Positions 33,969 to 47,230 are shown, counted from the stretch's first letter. The stretch is 64,000 nt of DNA from Dermanyssus gallinae (GCA_003439945.1 QVRM01001748.1:216173-280172); one strand, 5' to 3'. Notes: generated by a model from the letters alone, not told the origin. Translations and numbers: made by a program.

Positions 33969-35159
33969 TTCAATGTCAAGAATATCGTCATCATCTGTTG
34001 ACTTTCCCTTCGAGCTGAAGAATGATGTAAACGTGATAGTTTGAAGCGGAGCGGATATCCTTCCTTCTGGCGCGTCGGTCGGACGGACGGGCGCCTTTAC
34101 GATCGCTTGTGATGATCTTCCCCCCTATAGGCAACTTCGTTTTGCTGTCCTAATCAGCAGTTTTCCTCTACCATTCAGAAGTGATTTGGTAGCCGCAAAA
34201 CAAGGATGGCAATTGACAGCAATCTTGACAGTCGATTTGTCTGTACTTATTTGTTGCTATACAGAATACAGCATAACAGGTAACCTTCGACAAAGCCATT
34301 TCAAGATGACGTCAACGTTGTTGTTGTTGTTGTTGCTGCTTGGCGCTCCTGTTTTCATTTTTTATGTGTATTCGTCAGCTTTCACTTAGTAAATCGCTTC
34401 AACTTCGACATCGTTACGAATGTTTCGCAGAGCACACGCATGCATCTCCCAAGCATCTGGATGCTCTCTAAGAATGTTTTGATCGTCTATGATACAAACG
34501 CAGCACCTACAGTAAAGTTAGGCGGCGAACTTGACCCTGGCGTGTCAGAATAAGTGTACACTGTATTAGCATTATTTGACCTGTTGTGGATGTTTCTTAA
34601 GTTCAGCGCACGTCCGGGCCACTCCATAGCCCAACGCGCAGCCATTTTGATGGCGGACTTCGTTTAAGGCCGCGCTCTACGAACAGCACCACAAATTTCG
34701 CCCTTTCATCATGCGAATGTCTCTGTATGGGTCACACTTTACTTATCAGAATGTTCAGATGCAGCTCCGGTGGCGTAGCCGAGGACAGCGGTCCGTTTGC
34801 GCACCTTTCTGTTCTTCGTACTGACAATGTCCTCTATTTTCTATTCACTTCTGCTGTTTGTTACTTACAAACAAGTCCGTTCCATTATGGGGTCCTCGGC
34901 ATTCGGCATTACAAAAGGACTTAGTTGCTATCTCTGCCCATCTATCCAGTGTGTACGGTGTCACTTTATCGCCTGGGCAGAGCGTATAGTAATTATTCTA
35001 GTGAATATAAATTAATAGTTATTATAATAAAATAATAGTAATTATTCTAGTTATCTGAACAAATCAGATGTCGGCGCGCTTCCGAGGACGGATTGCTGTG
35101 CTGCTACGAATACGTCGGACAAATAATCAATGGTTTTTCTATACAGAACTCTTACGCCG

Positions 35160-35206
<47 letters not shown>

Positions 35207-35400
35207 TAAATATAACCGAATGAAAGCATGTAAGACACCACTGTATGTCTAGAAGTTTTCCAGCTTTCCAGGCTCCACCACACCAGCTGGTTGCACGTTT
35301 TCGACAACATGATCCGGCAATCATTATTCTGTCATGCACACAAGTATACCCTATATATATGTGTATGTATATATATATATATATATAAACATACTTCACT
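31400..35400. other. Intergenic, AT-rich, no gene recognised
   Basis: Holds (TA)n tracts at 31889-31928, 32797-32860, 33929-33966 and 35163-35200, and a repeat at 31974-32100 shared with 54541-54650 in inverse orientation. There is also a tRNA-B-box-like gggttcgattccggcgcg at 33738-33755 without a convincing tRNA fold. I found no exon with conserved protein similarity. Confidence 0.5.
32797..32860. repeat. (TA)n microsatellite
   Basis: About 30 units with one phase break (ataatata) near 32803-32806. Confidence 0.95.
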
Positions 35401-35599
35401 ATAGATGTGAGCCTCTTACCTTTAAGGCCGACGTTTGTCGACGAAAGTGATGATTACCGAAGATGATGTATGCGTGCAGATGATGAAGTTGCTGCTCACG
35501 TGCGCGGAACCCCGGACAATTTATCCGTGACGGACGAGGACGGAGCAATAATGAAGTGTCGTTGGCGTGATAAGCGTCATCATCGCCACTGTCGAACGT

Positions 35600-36642
35600 A
35601 GACGCAGCGGTTGTTGTTGTCGTCGTTGTTGTTGTTGTTGTCGTCGTCGTCGTCGTTGTTGTTGGTGTCGTCGTCGTTTCCGTCGTCCTCAAGTAGACCA
35701 AACCAGAACTTCGGCCAGCCGAACCTGCCACCCTGTAACGCGCACACAGTCGTAGTAGCGTAGCAACCTGCAGAAGGCGGCTTCACTTCACTCCGTCAAG
35801 GCTCACGACCGTGGCGGCGAACGAGAACGCTACGAACTAGAAACAACCGCGGTGTCAGCCAGGCAGAAGGCGTAAAGGTGTTTGTTATTGGTGTTGTTAT
35901 TGGTGTTGTTGTTGGTGTTGTTGTTGGTGTTGTTGTTGTTGTTGTTGCTGTTGTTGTTGTTGCTGCTGTGTTTTACAGTTGTTGTTCGTGTTGCTGTTTC
36001 TGTTGTTGCTGCTGCTGCTGCCGTTGCAGTTGATTTCGGTGCTGTCGTTTCTGACGGTGTTGCTGTGCTTTGCTGTTCTTGTTCTTGTTGCTGTCACTGT
36101 AGACGTTTTCGTTGCTGTTGCTTCTGACGTTGTTATTATTATTGCTGCTGCTATTGTTTGTGCTGTGCTTGCTGTTGTTGTTGTTGCTGTTTTTATTGCT
36201 GACCTGTCGACGCGACGAAAGCTGTCACATCACCCAAGCTGCGACACAACAGTGCCTTACAACGACGTTTTTCTCAGGCTACCCAAAAACCACACGAGCC
36301 ACAACGAGCAAGACAACTGCCTACAACGCTCTGCTGCGGACACGGTTGCCGGCACTGCTGGGGCCTGGTGTGGCCAGTCGCCAAGGGAGACACTTTTTGA
36401 CACACCAGCCGCCTCGAGATTTTGTAGGCAGCAAAATACACTTACGGCTTGCACACAAACGCCGCCACCGCTCGTCACCGTATTACCCGGTGTACCACAA
36501 CTGATGATGCTCCGGCTGTAATTGCCATGCAGCAGATTACGAGTGGAGAACAACGCGGAGAGAGCCGGCGCCTGCGAGCAGGTGATAGATATATTTATAT
36601 ACATATGTATATATATATATTTTTTTTATATGTATATATGTA

Positions 36643-36682
<40 letters not shown>

Positions 36683-36691
36683 ATATATATA

Positions 36692-36734
<43 letters not shown>

Positions 36735-37060
36735 AGAGTCTCATCAATGAGTGAGAGAGAGAGACAGATGATGGACAACAGCGTTAGAGAGGAGGAACTT
36801 GACAACGACGACGACAGGCGAAGCCAGAGAGAAGCAGTAGCCAGAGAAGGATCAGAGCATCCTGGAGGTCCCGTGATACAACGTAATATATTATTCATGG
36901 GTGTCATTGTGTCCACTGCTGCTGCTGCTGCCGCCGCTGCGACTGTTGTTGCTGCTGCTGCTGATGTTGATGTTTGACCGATGGTGCGTAATCGATAAGC
37001 AATGAGCGAGGCAACGAGTGCATCGACGGCAGGGACGGCGCCGGCGATGAAAACGACAGT

Positions 37061-37137
<77 letters not shown>

Positions 37138-37540
37138 CGACGACGACGACGACGACGACGACGAAGAGAGGAAAATGTTGAAAATTCCTCCTTTACGTAC
37201 TCCGCGTTGTCCTGCTGTTGACTGCCCGTCTCCTTTGTTGCGTCTCCTCGTTGTGGGAGTGCGTGCGCATCTTGAGCGTAGCGTTTCCTGCAGCTGCCGA
37301 CGCCGATGTCGCCTGCCGGGCAAACCTGAAGCCCCTCCAGTAGTGACAACAATAGCAACAACAACAACATCGACAACAACAACAGCGACAACAGCGACAA
37401 TAGTAACAACAACAACAACAACGACAACAGCAACAACGACAACGACGACAACAACAACAGCAACAGCAACAACACCAGCAGCAACAACAACAACAGCAAC
37501 AACAACAACAACAATAACAACAACAACAAAAATTGCAGTC
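35600..37540. repeat. 2-kb block of GTT/GTC and AAC/CAA triplet repeats in opposite polarity
   Basis: The plus strand is GTT/GTC/CTG-rich at 35610-36190 and 36915-36975. From 37057 it switches to (CAA)n of about 27 units followed by eight CGA-type triplets (to about 37165), and AAC/ACA/GCA triplets continue at 37345-37535. Two (TA)n tracts (36643-36680, 36694-36728) sit in the middle. Long Leu, Val, Thr and Gln readings through this block are by-products of the repeats. Confidence 0.85.
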
Positions 37541-37699
37541 GCGCTAACGGCGGAACCAATAATGACAACCACACTCCGTGGACACAGCAGAGCAGTGGGC
37601 GAGCAGGCTGGCCATTGTAACAACACCCGTAGGAGATGATTCTTTTGGCCTGTTTACAGCACTTTACCGCACACACTAGCCGCTACTCATCGCGTGGAA

Positions 37700-37968
37700 A
37701 CTCGTCTTGTCGATTGTCGATGGTCGACCAACTACTGACTGTCCGACACAGAGACACAAAGACAAACTGACACGTCGCTTTGTCGTTTGTGTTGATTTGT
37801 TTATTGTACAATGAACTCTATTTGGATCTGTACGGTTTGACAGTTGATGTGGGTGCAACTCGTATGTATGCATGTATGTGTATATATAGATCCGTATGGA
37901 TATAAATATTTGCAGATACTCATACGTATGCATGCAAATAATTATATACGCGTATCTATGTACCCATT

Positions 37969-38007
<39 letters not shown>

Positions 38008-38080
38008 TAAATTTACAAGTATGTATATAAAAATATACATATACAATTATGTATATTATTAGTATATATGCTTATTTACT

Positions 38081-38124
<44 letters not shown>

Positions 38125-38722
38125 AAAGCCAAGTGGGAAAACCAACTCGAGCGACAGAAACAATAAAAACCCGCTAGTCCAGATTTAAAGTTTAACCAAT
38201 TGCAACATTCGGTATAACACTCATATGAGAGAAATTGCAAGAGACATCCTCATAGTTACTGGGAATTTTTTTCTCACAAAACGGAGATTGGGGTAAGCTT
38301 ATTCTTGTGGGAAAGAATAGGCTCAATGTCTTACTCTAATGACACAGTGACTAAGGTCACGATGGATCTACCTACGACGAGACAGCTTAAAGACCACACT
38401 ATAAGGTGGACGGAATAATTAAGGGGAATCGACATAGTGGGGATCTACACTACGGTAGCGATGAGAAGTACGACCTGGCGGCCAGCCGGATCCAGGGGTG
38501 GCATTTAACGACGGCGTTTACAGCCTACAGGTTTCATTACGTGTTATGCAGTGCGGAAGGATTCCGCGATCCTCAAGAGAGTTGAAGGCGCGGAAAGTGT
38601 TTAGGCCAGTGCAGCAGATGAAATGCCGCAGTATGCCCAAAAGTACTAGCAAGACAAGATCAAGTGATATGCAAGAAATACAAATAACTGGGTTTAATAT
38701 ATATAATTTACCTAACACAGGG

Positions 38723-38767
<45 letters not shown>

Positions 38768-39070
38768 TCTTGCTCACATATGGAACAATTAACCTCGCGA
38801 ATTATTCACAGACTTGAGTGGTTGAATTCCTTGAGAAAGGTAGGCCGGTAAAGACAGACGTTAAAGAGACTGTCTGCGAGTTTCGTTAAAAACGAAGAGT
38901 GCCACAAGCGTGATAATGCACCGGTTTAAGCGGCTGACAACCGCGGTGAGTAGGCAGGAGATTTCCGAGGCAATCTTACCGCTTATCATTTTGAGCGCAA
39001 ACAGAGCAATACGCACCTATTACATTTTATTAATTAAAATCAGTCCGTACGCGGGAAACGGATGAGCTAC
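37700..39070. other. Intergenic with (TA)n, no gene recognised
   Basis: Contains (TA)n tracts at 37974-38002, 38083-38122 and 38728-38764. The remainder is unique-looking, partly AG-rich, with no conserved reading. Confidence 0.5.
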
Positions 39071-40330
39071 AGAATCTCTACGGCTTCTGCCGAACATCGT
39101 TCTGGATGATGCGGACACGACGAGATATTCCAATATAGCCCCTCCAAATGGGAAAGGCATAACAAAATAACATAAACGGAAGTAGCAACGTTTTATAGAC
39201 GAGAAGGAAACCTTCCGCTAGAACACTAATCTGTCTGTGCCTTCTCAGCGCCACAATGATTGAATAGAACTTCGATGTTAAAGCAGCCAGATGACATAAC
39301 CATTCCAATGTCTCAAGCAGCTTTAGGCGCAAACATTTGACCATCCAACGGGTCTCTGGGACAGCAGCTATCTCAATAGCCTCTTCGACCCATACAAGAG
39401 CAGTACGTATATCGCAGTCAAGTTTGGTCGACTCAAGACGAAATAGCATGAAAATGTCATCCGCACGTTAACTCGAATGTCTTGCTGATACCATTCGCTA
39501 AAGCCCTAAGCAGTATGAAGTTCGTAAAAAATAAAAATAAGTACCGAACCTTGAGGTGGATTCCCCCCATATGGATTCAACATGATCAACGTTAATCGCA
39601 TGCCTTGTAGGCAGAGTAGGTATGACGCCAATCAATTGAAGGCAGTCGTAACGTCTAAAAAGACTCCGAAGCATACATACTTATTTCCCTATAATTCTCC
39701 TGCCAAAGGTGTACCGGCGTCAACGTTGTAAACCGCGATTGCCTAAAACCGAACAGACTAGGTGTAAAAAGAACCTAGCCGATTTGCGGTACCCTTAGAG
39801 CCTGGGTTCTGGAAATCTTTGGGTAAATATTCGACTTTGGGTAAAAAAAGCAAGATATTTGGCAGTAGTTAGCAGTTCGGGTACGCTTTCCGTTTTTACT
39901 TAATAGAGGAATTAATTTTGCGTTCCTTCGTCTGGCCGGAAACTAACCAGTGTTGATGGGCAAGTTGACTACACTGGAGCAAGTGCCGATGCATTGATTG
40001 TTAACGATTTGCTGGAAACATTTGTGGCTTCACAGCCCGTCTACATCCTCCGCTAAATCGATGCTTCCCCAGCCCCGACATCCATCCGGATGCCAAAGGC
40101 AGCCGCGGTGCTTGGCCCAGTAATTGCGAAGTGCCTGTTGAGCTCATCGGCAAAACTCTTCGGATTATGGAGCTGCTGTTCGCAATCAGGCAGAAGCGTC
40201 GATGGTAGAAGCGCAGGATTTTTTCTTTGCCACAGAACTCATCAATGAACTTCCAAAATTGTGAAGAATTATTATTATTAAATTTCATACCTTTTTTAAT
40301 GGAAGGTTTCGGGAATGCATAATGCACCTG
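39070..40330 (-). mobile_element. LINE RT fragment
   Basis: On the minus strand 40327-40001 resembles the region before the RT. Near 39580-39540 NPPQGSVLIFIFYEL corresponds to the PQG-S-L block, RADDIFMLFR near 39460 to the YADD block, and 39200-39080 (LLVYKTLLLPFMLFCYAFPI, then RRVRIIQNDV) to the post-RT helix. Several frameshifts and stops make it inactive. It resembles Jockey/CR1-type RTs rather than the other two LINE families here. Confidence 0.6.
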
Positions 40331-40355
40331 CGCGGCTGGTAGCTAATGCTTTCTG

Positions 40356-40512
40356 GGCTGACTCTCAGTCAAGATTTAACGTCCATGGAACTGCTTTTCG
40401 CATTGCTTCATAGACGGACATGCCCCATAAATACGAATCGGTGCAACGCACCTATGTGTCTCCTCCGGTCGCGAGGCGCAGACGAATGCACCTCGTCACT
40501 GGGCCTGACGCG
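40356..40512 (-). mobile_element. tRNA-derived SINE (family A), copy 2
   Basis: Carries the family tail (plus strand: atttaacgtccatggaactg, cttttcgcattgcttcatag, acggac) and the head with ctcctccggtcgcgaggcgc. The B-box portion is shortened compared with other copies. It abuts the LINE fragments on both sides. Confidence 0.7.
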
Positions 40513-40579
40513 GCTGGTAGCTGTCTCTTTGCACACAGTCTTCATCGATTGCATCAAGGCCTCGATAAAGCGACCCGTC

Positions 40580-41170
40580 ACTTATTAGTCGATACATTCG
40601 GCACTCTAGAGTGGGTGGTCCTCTTCTGCGAGTGCTTTCCAGCTTCCTTAGCTGAGGACTACCTGGAAGTGAACATGTGGAGTAGTGACACCCTAGAGAT
40701 GAGGCGAAATGTTATATACTGCGCGGACATTATAGTCGCCTGTCGTGGCCTCAAAACTATCCGCAAAATCGCCGGAATGGTGAAGGCTTATCTTTATAAC
40801 AAAAACTCTCAAGCCAACAAATGGAGCAAAGAAATTGAGTTTTGCGGTGGGTCGACTGGCGGTTGCCGCCACAGACAAAATTGTCTGTGGATAAAGATGT
40901 TGAAAATCGTAAACTTCTTTCCATACTTGGGCTTTGGGGTACATTATATGGGCACGACCTTCACACAGCATATTGGTTACAGGTGCCGGACTGCGAACTC
41001 TCTTCGTATATTTGAGGGTGAGGGACGTTAAGTGATTGTCACTGCGTAATGCTGACCAACTTTTTGAGTTGAAGATTGTGCCAATACTGAGTTACAGCCC
41101 CGGTAAGGTGTGGGCGCATCTCCCATATATGAAGGGGCTCTCTGACTTCAGCAAAGCTTCATAAACTTGC
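40580..41170 (+). mobile_element. APE-type LINE fragment (same family as 12.1-14.5 kb)
   Basis: The plus strand reads NVIYCADIIVACRGLKTIRK (a damaged YADD block), FPYLGFGVHYMGTTFTQHI, then FELKIVPILSYSPGKVWAHL, which matches [20 protein letters not shown] of the element in the DDB1 intron. Frame changes and stops separate the blocks. Confidence 0.65.
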
Positions 41171-41601
41171 TAGCCGGTCGACAGATAAAGCATTAAATCA
41201 GAGTCGGTCAGAGGCCACCGATTACCGAATCGTTCCAGCACTTCTTGCAGGGCTGGCAGGAAAAGTTTGCCGAAGCCTCGGCCGAGCTTGGACACCGCAT
41301 GCTCTAGTCGTTACGTATGTCCAAGATATATCGTGCACGGCTGCCACCATTACATAGCACAAGCACCATTTTGTGTGCTCCACTTCAGGCTTTTATCAAC
41401 TATGCGACCAAAGCCGTTACCGGATGCGCTCGCAAGCTTGCGCTTAATATCACGCACTAAACTGTCAGACGCCTCAACAATACGCCATACGCAATCTCTC
41501 AACGTGACACAAATGCTGATGTTGCAGAAGGCGACTTTCGTTACGTATACATACCTTGGGAAATGCAATTGAGCTGTGAAATGAATTTGATATATGTATG
41601 T

Positions 41602-41702
<101 letters not shown>

Positions 41703-41730
41703 CATATATATTATTCGTTTAACGAGCGAA

Positions 41731-41790
41731 TATTCGTTTTAACGAGCTCTACAATTTTATGTATTGCTATAAAATTCGTTCAGTCACACC

Positions 41791-41793
<3 letters not shown>
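41731..41793. mobile_element. Solo right end of the same TIR element
   Basis: The segment tattcgttttaacgagctct...cagtcacaccctg repeats the last 60 bp of the right arm of the neighbouring palindrome with one or two changes. It is separated from that palindrome only by (TA)n (41794-41837). It may be the remnant of an earlier insertion into the same microsatellite or a rearranged end. Confidence 0.75.
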
Positions 41794-41837
<44 letters not shown>

Positions 41838-41840
<3 letters not shown>

Positions 41841-42907
41841 GGTGTGACTGAACGAATTTTATAGCGATACATAAAATTGTAGAGCTCGTTAAAACGAATA
41901 TTTTTTCCAATGGAACATGTGCTCTGAGAAGTCTTGTTTCGGAGTTACAGTGAAATTACTACAATTTGTGACACTGGTGTTTTTGCCCGACATAGGAGCA
42001 CAAAATGTGCTGTTGCGAGACAACCAGTCTTCCTAGACAGAAACTAAGCAAACCGTCGTGTTCGTGATAAAATTCTGCTCCATCCGATGAATATGCAAGG
42101 CCGGTCAGAAGACGCGACATGGTCGCTTAGAAGAAAATTCGCCAAAAATGAAGTTCTTCATTAGCGTTCACGCCAAATACTTTAGAATCATAACCCTACA
42201 ACCACTCACAGCGGACATATTCAGCCAATGCGCAATTCATGGCGATCATTTTGGTACCAAACATATGTCAATGCGAGCTGTGGTTGCGGAGTAATTACGA
42301 GTTTTCGGCGGGATGTCCAGATTAAGTGCATGAAAAATGACGCGCTGCGGCTGTCGCGCGACACGTCGGCGGTAGTGAACGTCGCCACACAGTCATTTTA
42401 CATGCACTCAATCTGGACATCCCGCCGAAAACTCGTAATTACTCCGCAACCACAGCTCGCATTGACATATGTTTGGTACCAAAATGATCGCCATGAATTG
42501 CGCATTGGCTGAATATGTCCGCTTTGAGCGCTGTGAGTAGTTGTAGGGTTATGATTCTAAAGTATTTGGCGTGAACGCTAATGAAGAACTTCATATTTGG
42601 CGAATTTTCTTCTAAGCGACCATGTCGCGTTTTCTGACCGGCCTTGCATATTCATCAGAGCATGGAGCAGAATTTTATCACGAACACGACGGTGTGCTTA
42701 GTTTCTGTCTGGGAAGACTGGTTGTCTCGCAACAGCACATTTTGTGCTCCTATGTCGGGCAAAAACACCAGTGTCACAAATTTTAGTAATTTCACTGTAA
42801 CTCCGAAACAAGACTTCTCAGAGCACATGTTCCATTGGAAAAAATATTCGTTTTAACGAGCTCTACAATTTTATGTATCGCTATAAAATTCGTTCAGTCA
42901 CACCCTG
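41838..42907. mobile_element. Near-perfect palindromic TIR element (mariner-like ends)
   Basis: Left arm 41838-42345 and right arm 42392-42907 are inverted copies of about 510 bp, differing at roughly a dozen positions plus two small indels, around a 46-bp GC-rich spacer. The ends read cagggtgtgactgaacgaat, each embedded in (TA)n, which fits Tc1/mariner insertion at TA. No transposase motif is present; the apparent 94-codon frame in the middle is a product of the palindrome. I regard it as a non-autonomous foldback element. Confidence 0.85.
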
Positions 42908-42911
42908 TATA

Positions 42912-42963
<52 letters not shown>

Positions 42964-43050
42964 AAGCAAACGGCGACTGACTATCTGCTCTATTTTTGTC
43001 AATGGTTTCGGTTTTATTTGTGCCACTGCACCTGCAGCTGCAATTACTTT

Positions 43051-43232
43051 TCGGGCTGACCCTGCTGGCAAAGATTGTACGTCCATGGAACTAGATAGAT
43101 AGATAGACTGCTTTTCTCATTGCTTCGTAGACGGACAACCCCCATAACTACAAATCGGTGTAACGGTGGGGCTCGAACCACATGTGCACCTATGTGTCTC
43201 CTCTGGTCGCTGCCACGCCACCAACGGGCTCC
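43051..43232 (-). mobile_element. tRNA-derived SINE (family A), copy 3
   Basis: Family tail and head as in the other copies, with a tandem gata insertion (agatagatagata, about 43095) splitting the tail. The B box reads ggggctcgaacc on the plus strand. Confidence 0.7.
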
Positions 43233-45120
43233 ACAACGGCAGTTGCAATTGACTTTCGTCTAGTTAGCCGATTACCTTGCCCCATATATGTACGATGCGA
43301 TTCAAGCGAGTTAGCACACAGGAGGGCGTTGCTTCCCGCTGCTGTTGCTGTCACAAGTCGCAAAGAGACTGTCTGTCTGTGACTTGACATCAATTGTATC
43401 ATTCGGGGTAACTTGACAAATACATAGATATGTATTGTGCTCACTCATTATGCGTCAGCAGTGCTGATCGACAGCCTAAAAGCGTTTCCGATTGCAGATT
43501 GGCAAAATGTCTTGATAACGAAAGTCCAGCTCAACTGGAGCAATTGTGCACAGAGCTGGCCTGTTTAGAAATCGCAAACGTTCGCAAACAAAGAGCCCTT
43601 AAGCTGTTGTTTAACTCAATGTTGACTCGTATGCTTCGAAAGCACCTGCATCTGTGGCCACTGGACGCCAATTGCAACATAGGCAGATTTTTACGCCCGG
43701 ATTTGGGCCTGGATAGAGCCTGAACATTTCGGTCGGATGCATTAAACATATCACATCGGCCCTTCGATATTGTGACAATTGAATCACATGACACTTGTTC
43801 AATGAGTCTCAAAAACGACATTCGTTTTCGTTCATCTTGAACGTGTTAGAGTTCATAGACAACATAGAGTCATGTTGAACGTGTATAGAAGCAACCGGCC
43901 GCATCAAGAATGCCTCTTAAATACAATTGCTGACTGTACTAAATACAATCTTGAAACAGCGACCGTAGCGGCCACTCGATTCAGTGCCATCGTTTTCTTA
44001 CAAAGTCTATTTTGCAGAATTAGGCTATACATATGAGATTCTACGAAACCATAGTTGTATTAGAATTGCCTTATTGTGTACAGGTGTGGACACCCTTGTA
44101 TAGTAACGATGTGGCTCTGCTTCACCGCTTTAAAGCCAAATTCATAACGTGTCTATTTTGGCGCTGCAACATGAGTCACACGGAGATTCTGCCAAGGAAA
44201 AGCTGACATCCTTAATTTTTAGGCAAATGTTTAATGTAGATAGACTGGCGTAGTATTTTCTGGTAAAATCGAACAACCTACGAAAATGCGTAACTCTATA
44301 TGCAGTCAAAATAGCCAATGTTGGCGACGTTCGCCATTCTAATGTGACAATGACTGAAAAACACGCCGCGCACGTAACTTGATAATGAATAAAGTGTGTG
44401 ATTAAAAGTAAGTAAAACTTTTTCAGTAAATGAGAGAGTTTGAATTTTATTGTAACTCGCTCGCGCATCTAAAATCTCAATGTCACACTGACTTCTTTTT
44501 CATTCGCTTGCTGTGTTATTAAGTGACTCGTCGCTTAGAATAGTCATTGTAATCCATCGTCATCTGACCGGCCACTCGGTTCTCTGTTTGTTGTGCTATG
44601 AACACATAGATAACAGGCAATTACGGGAAACACTTTACGAGAGTCGTCGATTTAGCGTGGCCAAACCGTCGCTTGACCGAACCGACATCCGCTCCGGGTG
44701 GCACTAGCGTCGTTTGCGCAAACCACTAATAATAGTAACGTTATCGTCTTTAAGACCCCAACTGGGTGGTTCCTCCTTCCACCTAAATTAAGGCTTTTTC
44801 CTCTTGTGACGAACAAATCACGAGGCACGCATCGAGCAGAATTTTGGTGATTCCGAGCTGGTCGTGCAGAATCTTATAAAGGGGACTTGACATCCAAGCC
44901 CAAGGTTGTGGTATTTTCTCAAACCGTTGATTAGGAAAGTTCGGCTCGAACGTATGCCACGAGCCAGAATCCACAGGCTCCGTTCTGAACCGGACTCTGT
45001 CCCTATACTACGTGAAATGCGGCGTCTATCCGAAGACAACGGCTCAGGCCAACTCCAAATGCAACAAAGGCTATCTTGAATTATAAACATGTCTTAAGAA
45101 GGTTGTAACTAGTTAACCTC

Positions 45121-45336
45121 TAGACCATCCTCCATCCCCTACGAGCTTGGAGCTGGAGCACCGTGTGGTATATCTTCATTGAACCGGCCGGGCCGTATAT
45201 CTCGCGATATTTAAAGTTTGCCCAACAGTCCTCATGGCCGCTGATTATCCGCGGTATGGTTTATCATCTATTCTCAATGGGCATTGCTCAAAAAAAAATC
45301 GATCAACAACTGGGATCGAACCGGCGACAGCTTGGG
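45121..45336 (-). mobile_element. tRNA-derived SINE (family C), second copy
   Basis: Shares with 27288-27549 the order: ccatcctccatcccct, gagcttggagct, catggccgctga, cggtatggtttatcatct, ttgctcaaa, and gggatcgaaccggcgaca (the minus-strand B box). The tRNA-like head is cut short after the B box. Confidence 0.65.
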
Positions 45337-45739
45337 AACATTCTTAAAACACTGGAGAAGGAAACTGTATAAATGTCTGCTCCACTTTAAAAGGAAAGCA
45401 ATATTTTAATATTTGGAAAACTGAATGGCCAAAACCGTATTTGCTGGGATCAATGAAAGTTAAAAAAAGCAATGCCAGCTCGCCGCATTTGAAAATAACT
45501 AAGAAAAGCTCCTACGAATATCTGTGTGGATAAGTTCCGTCGATCGCACTCTCGTCCGTTGGGAAATCATACGGAGCCTTTCAAGGCGAAATGCCATCGT
45601 GGCGAACGTTTTAACGTTTTAATAGCTACAGTATGGAGATGGCCTACGGAGATACAGCCTAGGGTCACATGGGCTAAACTACATTATACGCACGTCCCCC
45701 ACAGGTCAACATTGCAATTATTTGCAAGCATTTAACGCA

Positions 45740-47230
45740 AATATTGGCAAACGAGATATTCAGTGAAGTTCTAAACGTAGCCTTTACTTACAGATCCTGG
45801 AAAAGGGCCAGACTCTCTCTAAGCGAAAGAGGGTTGGGACTAAGGTTCGTAGCAATGCTTGATTCGATGTGCTACGCTGCCTTCCTCATAGAGTTCTCGA
45901 GGCTTGCGGAGACGTTGTTAGGACCGGATGTCCGTTCTGTTTTCCGCGGAACGAGGGACGAAGCTGAGATGGCAGCTAGGCAATTGATAAGCCCTGGCCC
46001 CTGGAAGAAACACTCTACGCAGCACATGCTTGACGACTACAGGTGTCAAACGACCGCTCGCAAGATCTTAAATGACACCCAATCTCCGACAGAGAGAGCG
46101 GTATTTATAGCCGCGCGTGAGACCTTCCGGTGTGGTTTCCTAAGGTCACTTCATTCACCGACCAAGGTATCAAAACTAGTGCTAACCAGGGTAATAATAG
46201 ACTTCTTGAACGACTCAACGACCGCGTGCTGGCTACAGTAGAAGCGTTGCTGAACCTCAGCCTATCCAAGCGTGCACGCCAACAAGCTCTACTCCCAGTT
46301 CTTTGGGGTGATCTAGGGTTACCTGATGCAATTGTCCTATCTGAGATAACTCTTGCAGCTTCTCTCCACAGGTCTATGCAACAGGCTGACCCCCCTTCAA
46401 TTCGGCCGCTCCCGCAGACTTAAAAGCCCGATTGGAAACAAGCTGTCGTAGAGCAGTTGCCCTGAGCGGCCACGAGCCCGCCGAAACTGGACACCAGAAA
46501 GAATGGTCAACAACTGTATATGAGCAAAAGATCGAAAACTCAATTGCGGGATGCGCGACGGACGCCGACAAGGCCAGGCTGCGCACCGTCTCCTCCAAGG
46601 GGGCGGGTGCATGGCTCCTAGCCATTCCCTATGCCCGGATGGGGACCCTGTTAGTTGACGAGTCGGTGAGGACTGCCGTTGGACTTCATTTGGCAGCAGA
46701 CCTTGTATACACTCATACCTGCGTCTGCGTCGTCCGGCCAGACGGACGCCACGGGCTGTCCTGTATCGTCAGCGCAGGTAGGCGAGCAAGACACCAAGCC
46801 TTGAATGAAACCTTCAGCCGAGCTTTACGATCCAGTGATCTGTTGTGCGTCCTTGAACCCGTGGACAGGGAGGGCGGCAAGAGACCTGACGGGCTGACCT
46901 TAACTCCGTTCGAGAGCGGATGCATGCTGGTTTGGGACGCGACAGTTACTGACTCATTAGCGCTCCAATGGCGGGCCCGGTCCGTGCACTCGCAGTTTGC
47001 TAAAGAAGGTCGGGAAACGGCTGATTCTAGCCAGCGGAGGCAAACGAGCGGGTGATTTCCTCAGACAGCGCCTGTCGCTGGAAGTGCAACGGGGCAATGC
47101 GGCCTCGGTTCGGGGCACTCTCCAGAAATGGTTGGTCCCTACACTGGACCCCCCGTAATGGTGCACACGTTCGCAGGGACCCAAATGTCATGTTCCGACC
47201 GTGAAGGATTGATTACATTGAATAATAATA
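45740..47230 (+). mobile_element. R2-like (REL-endonuclease) LINE, 3' half
   Basis: The broken frames give a post-RT region (ARLSLSERGLGLRFVAMLDS near 45810-45870), then from 46432 a C-terminal domain with a Cys/His finger (C97-x-C99...H107-x3-C111 of that frame, 46720-46764). A PD-(D/E)xK-like endonuclease follows: KRPDG at 46873-46887 and WDATVTDS from 46929. These are marks of restriction-like-endonuclease LINEs (R2 superfamily). The 3' end is GATTGATTACATTGAATAAT plus an (AAT)n tail at 47219-47240. The RT core is missing and frameshifts occur at about 46240 and 46430. Confidence 0.8.

Noticed and set aside
36891..37676. 261-codon minus-strand frame rich in Leu and Cys
   Set aside because: It is a translation of the triplet-repeat block; the same DNA gives equally long poly-Val, poly-Thr and poly-Gln-like readings in other frames.
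42228..42512. 94-codon plus-strand frame in the middle of the palindrome
   Set aside because: The reading is a product of the inverted repeat (its second half is the complement of the first) and has no transposase motif.
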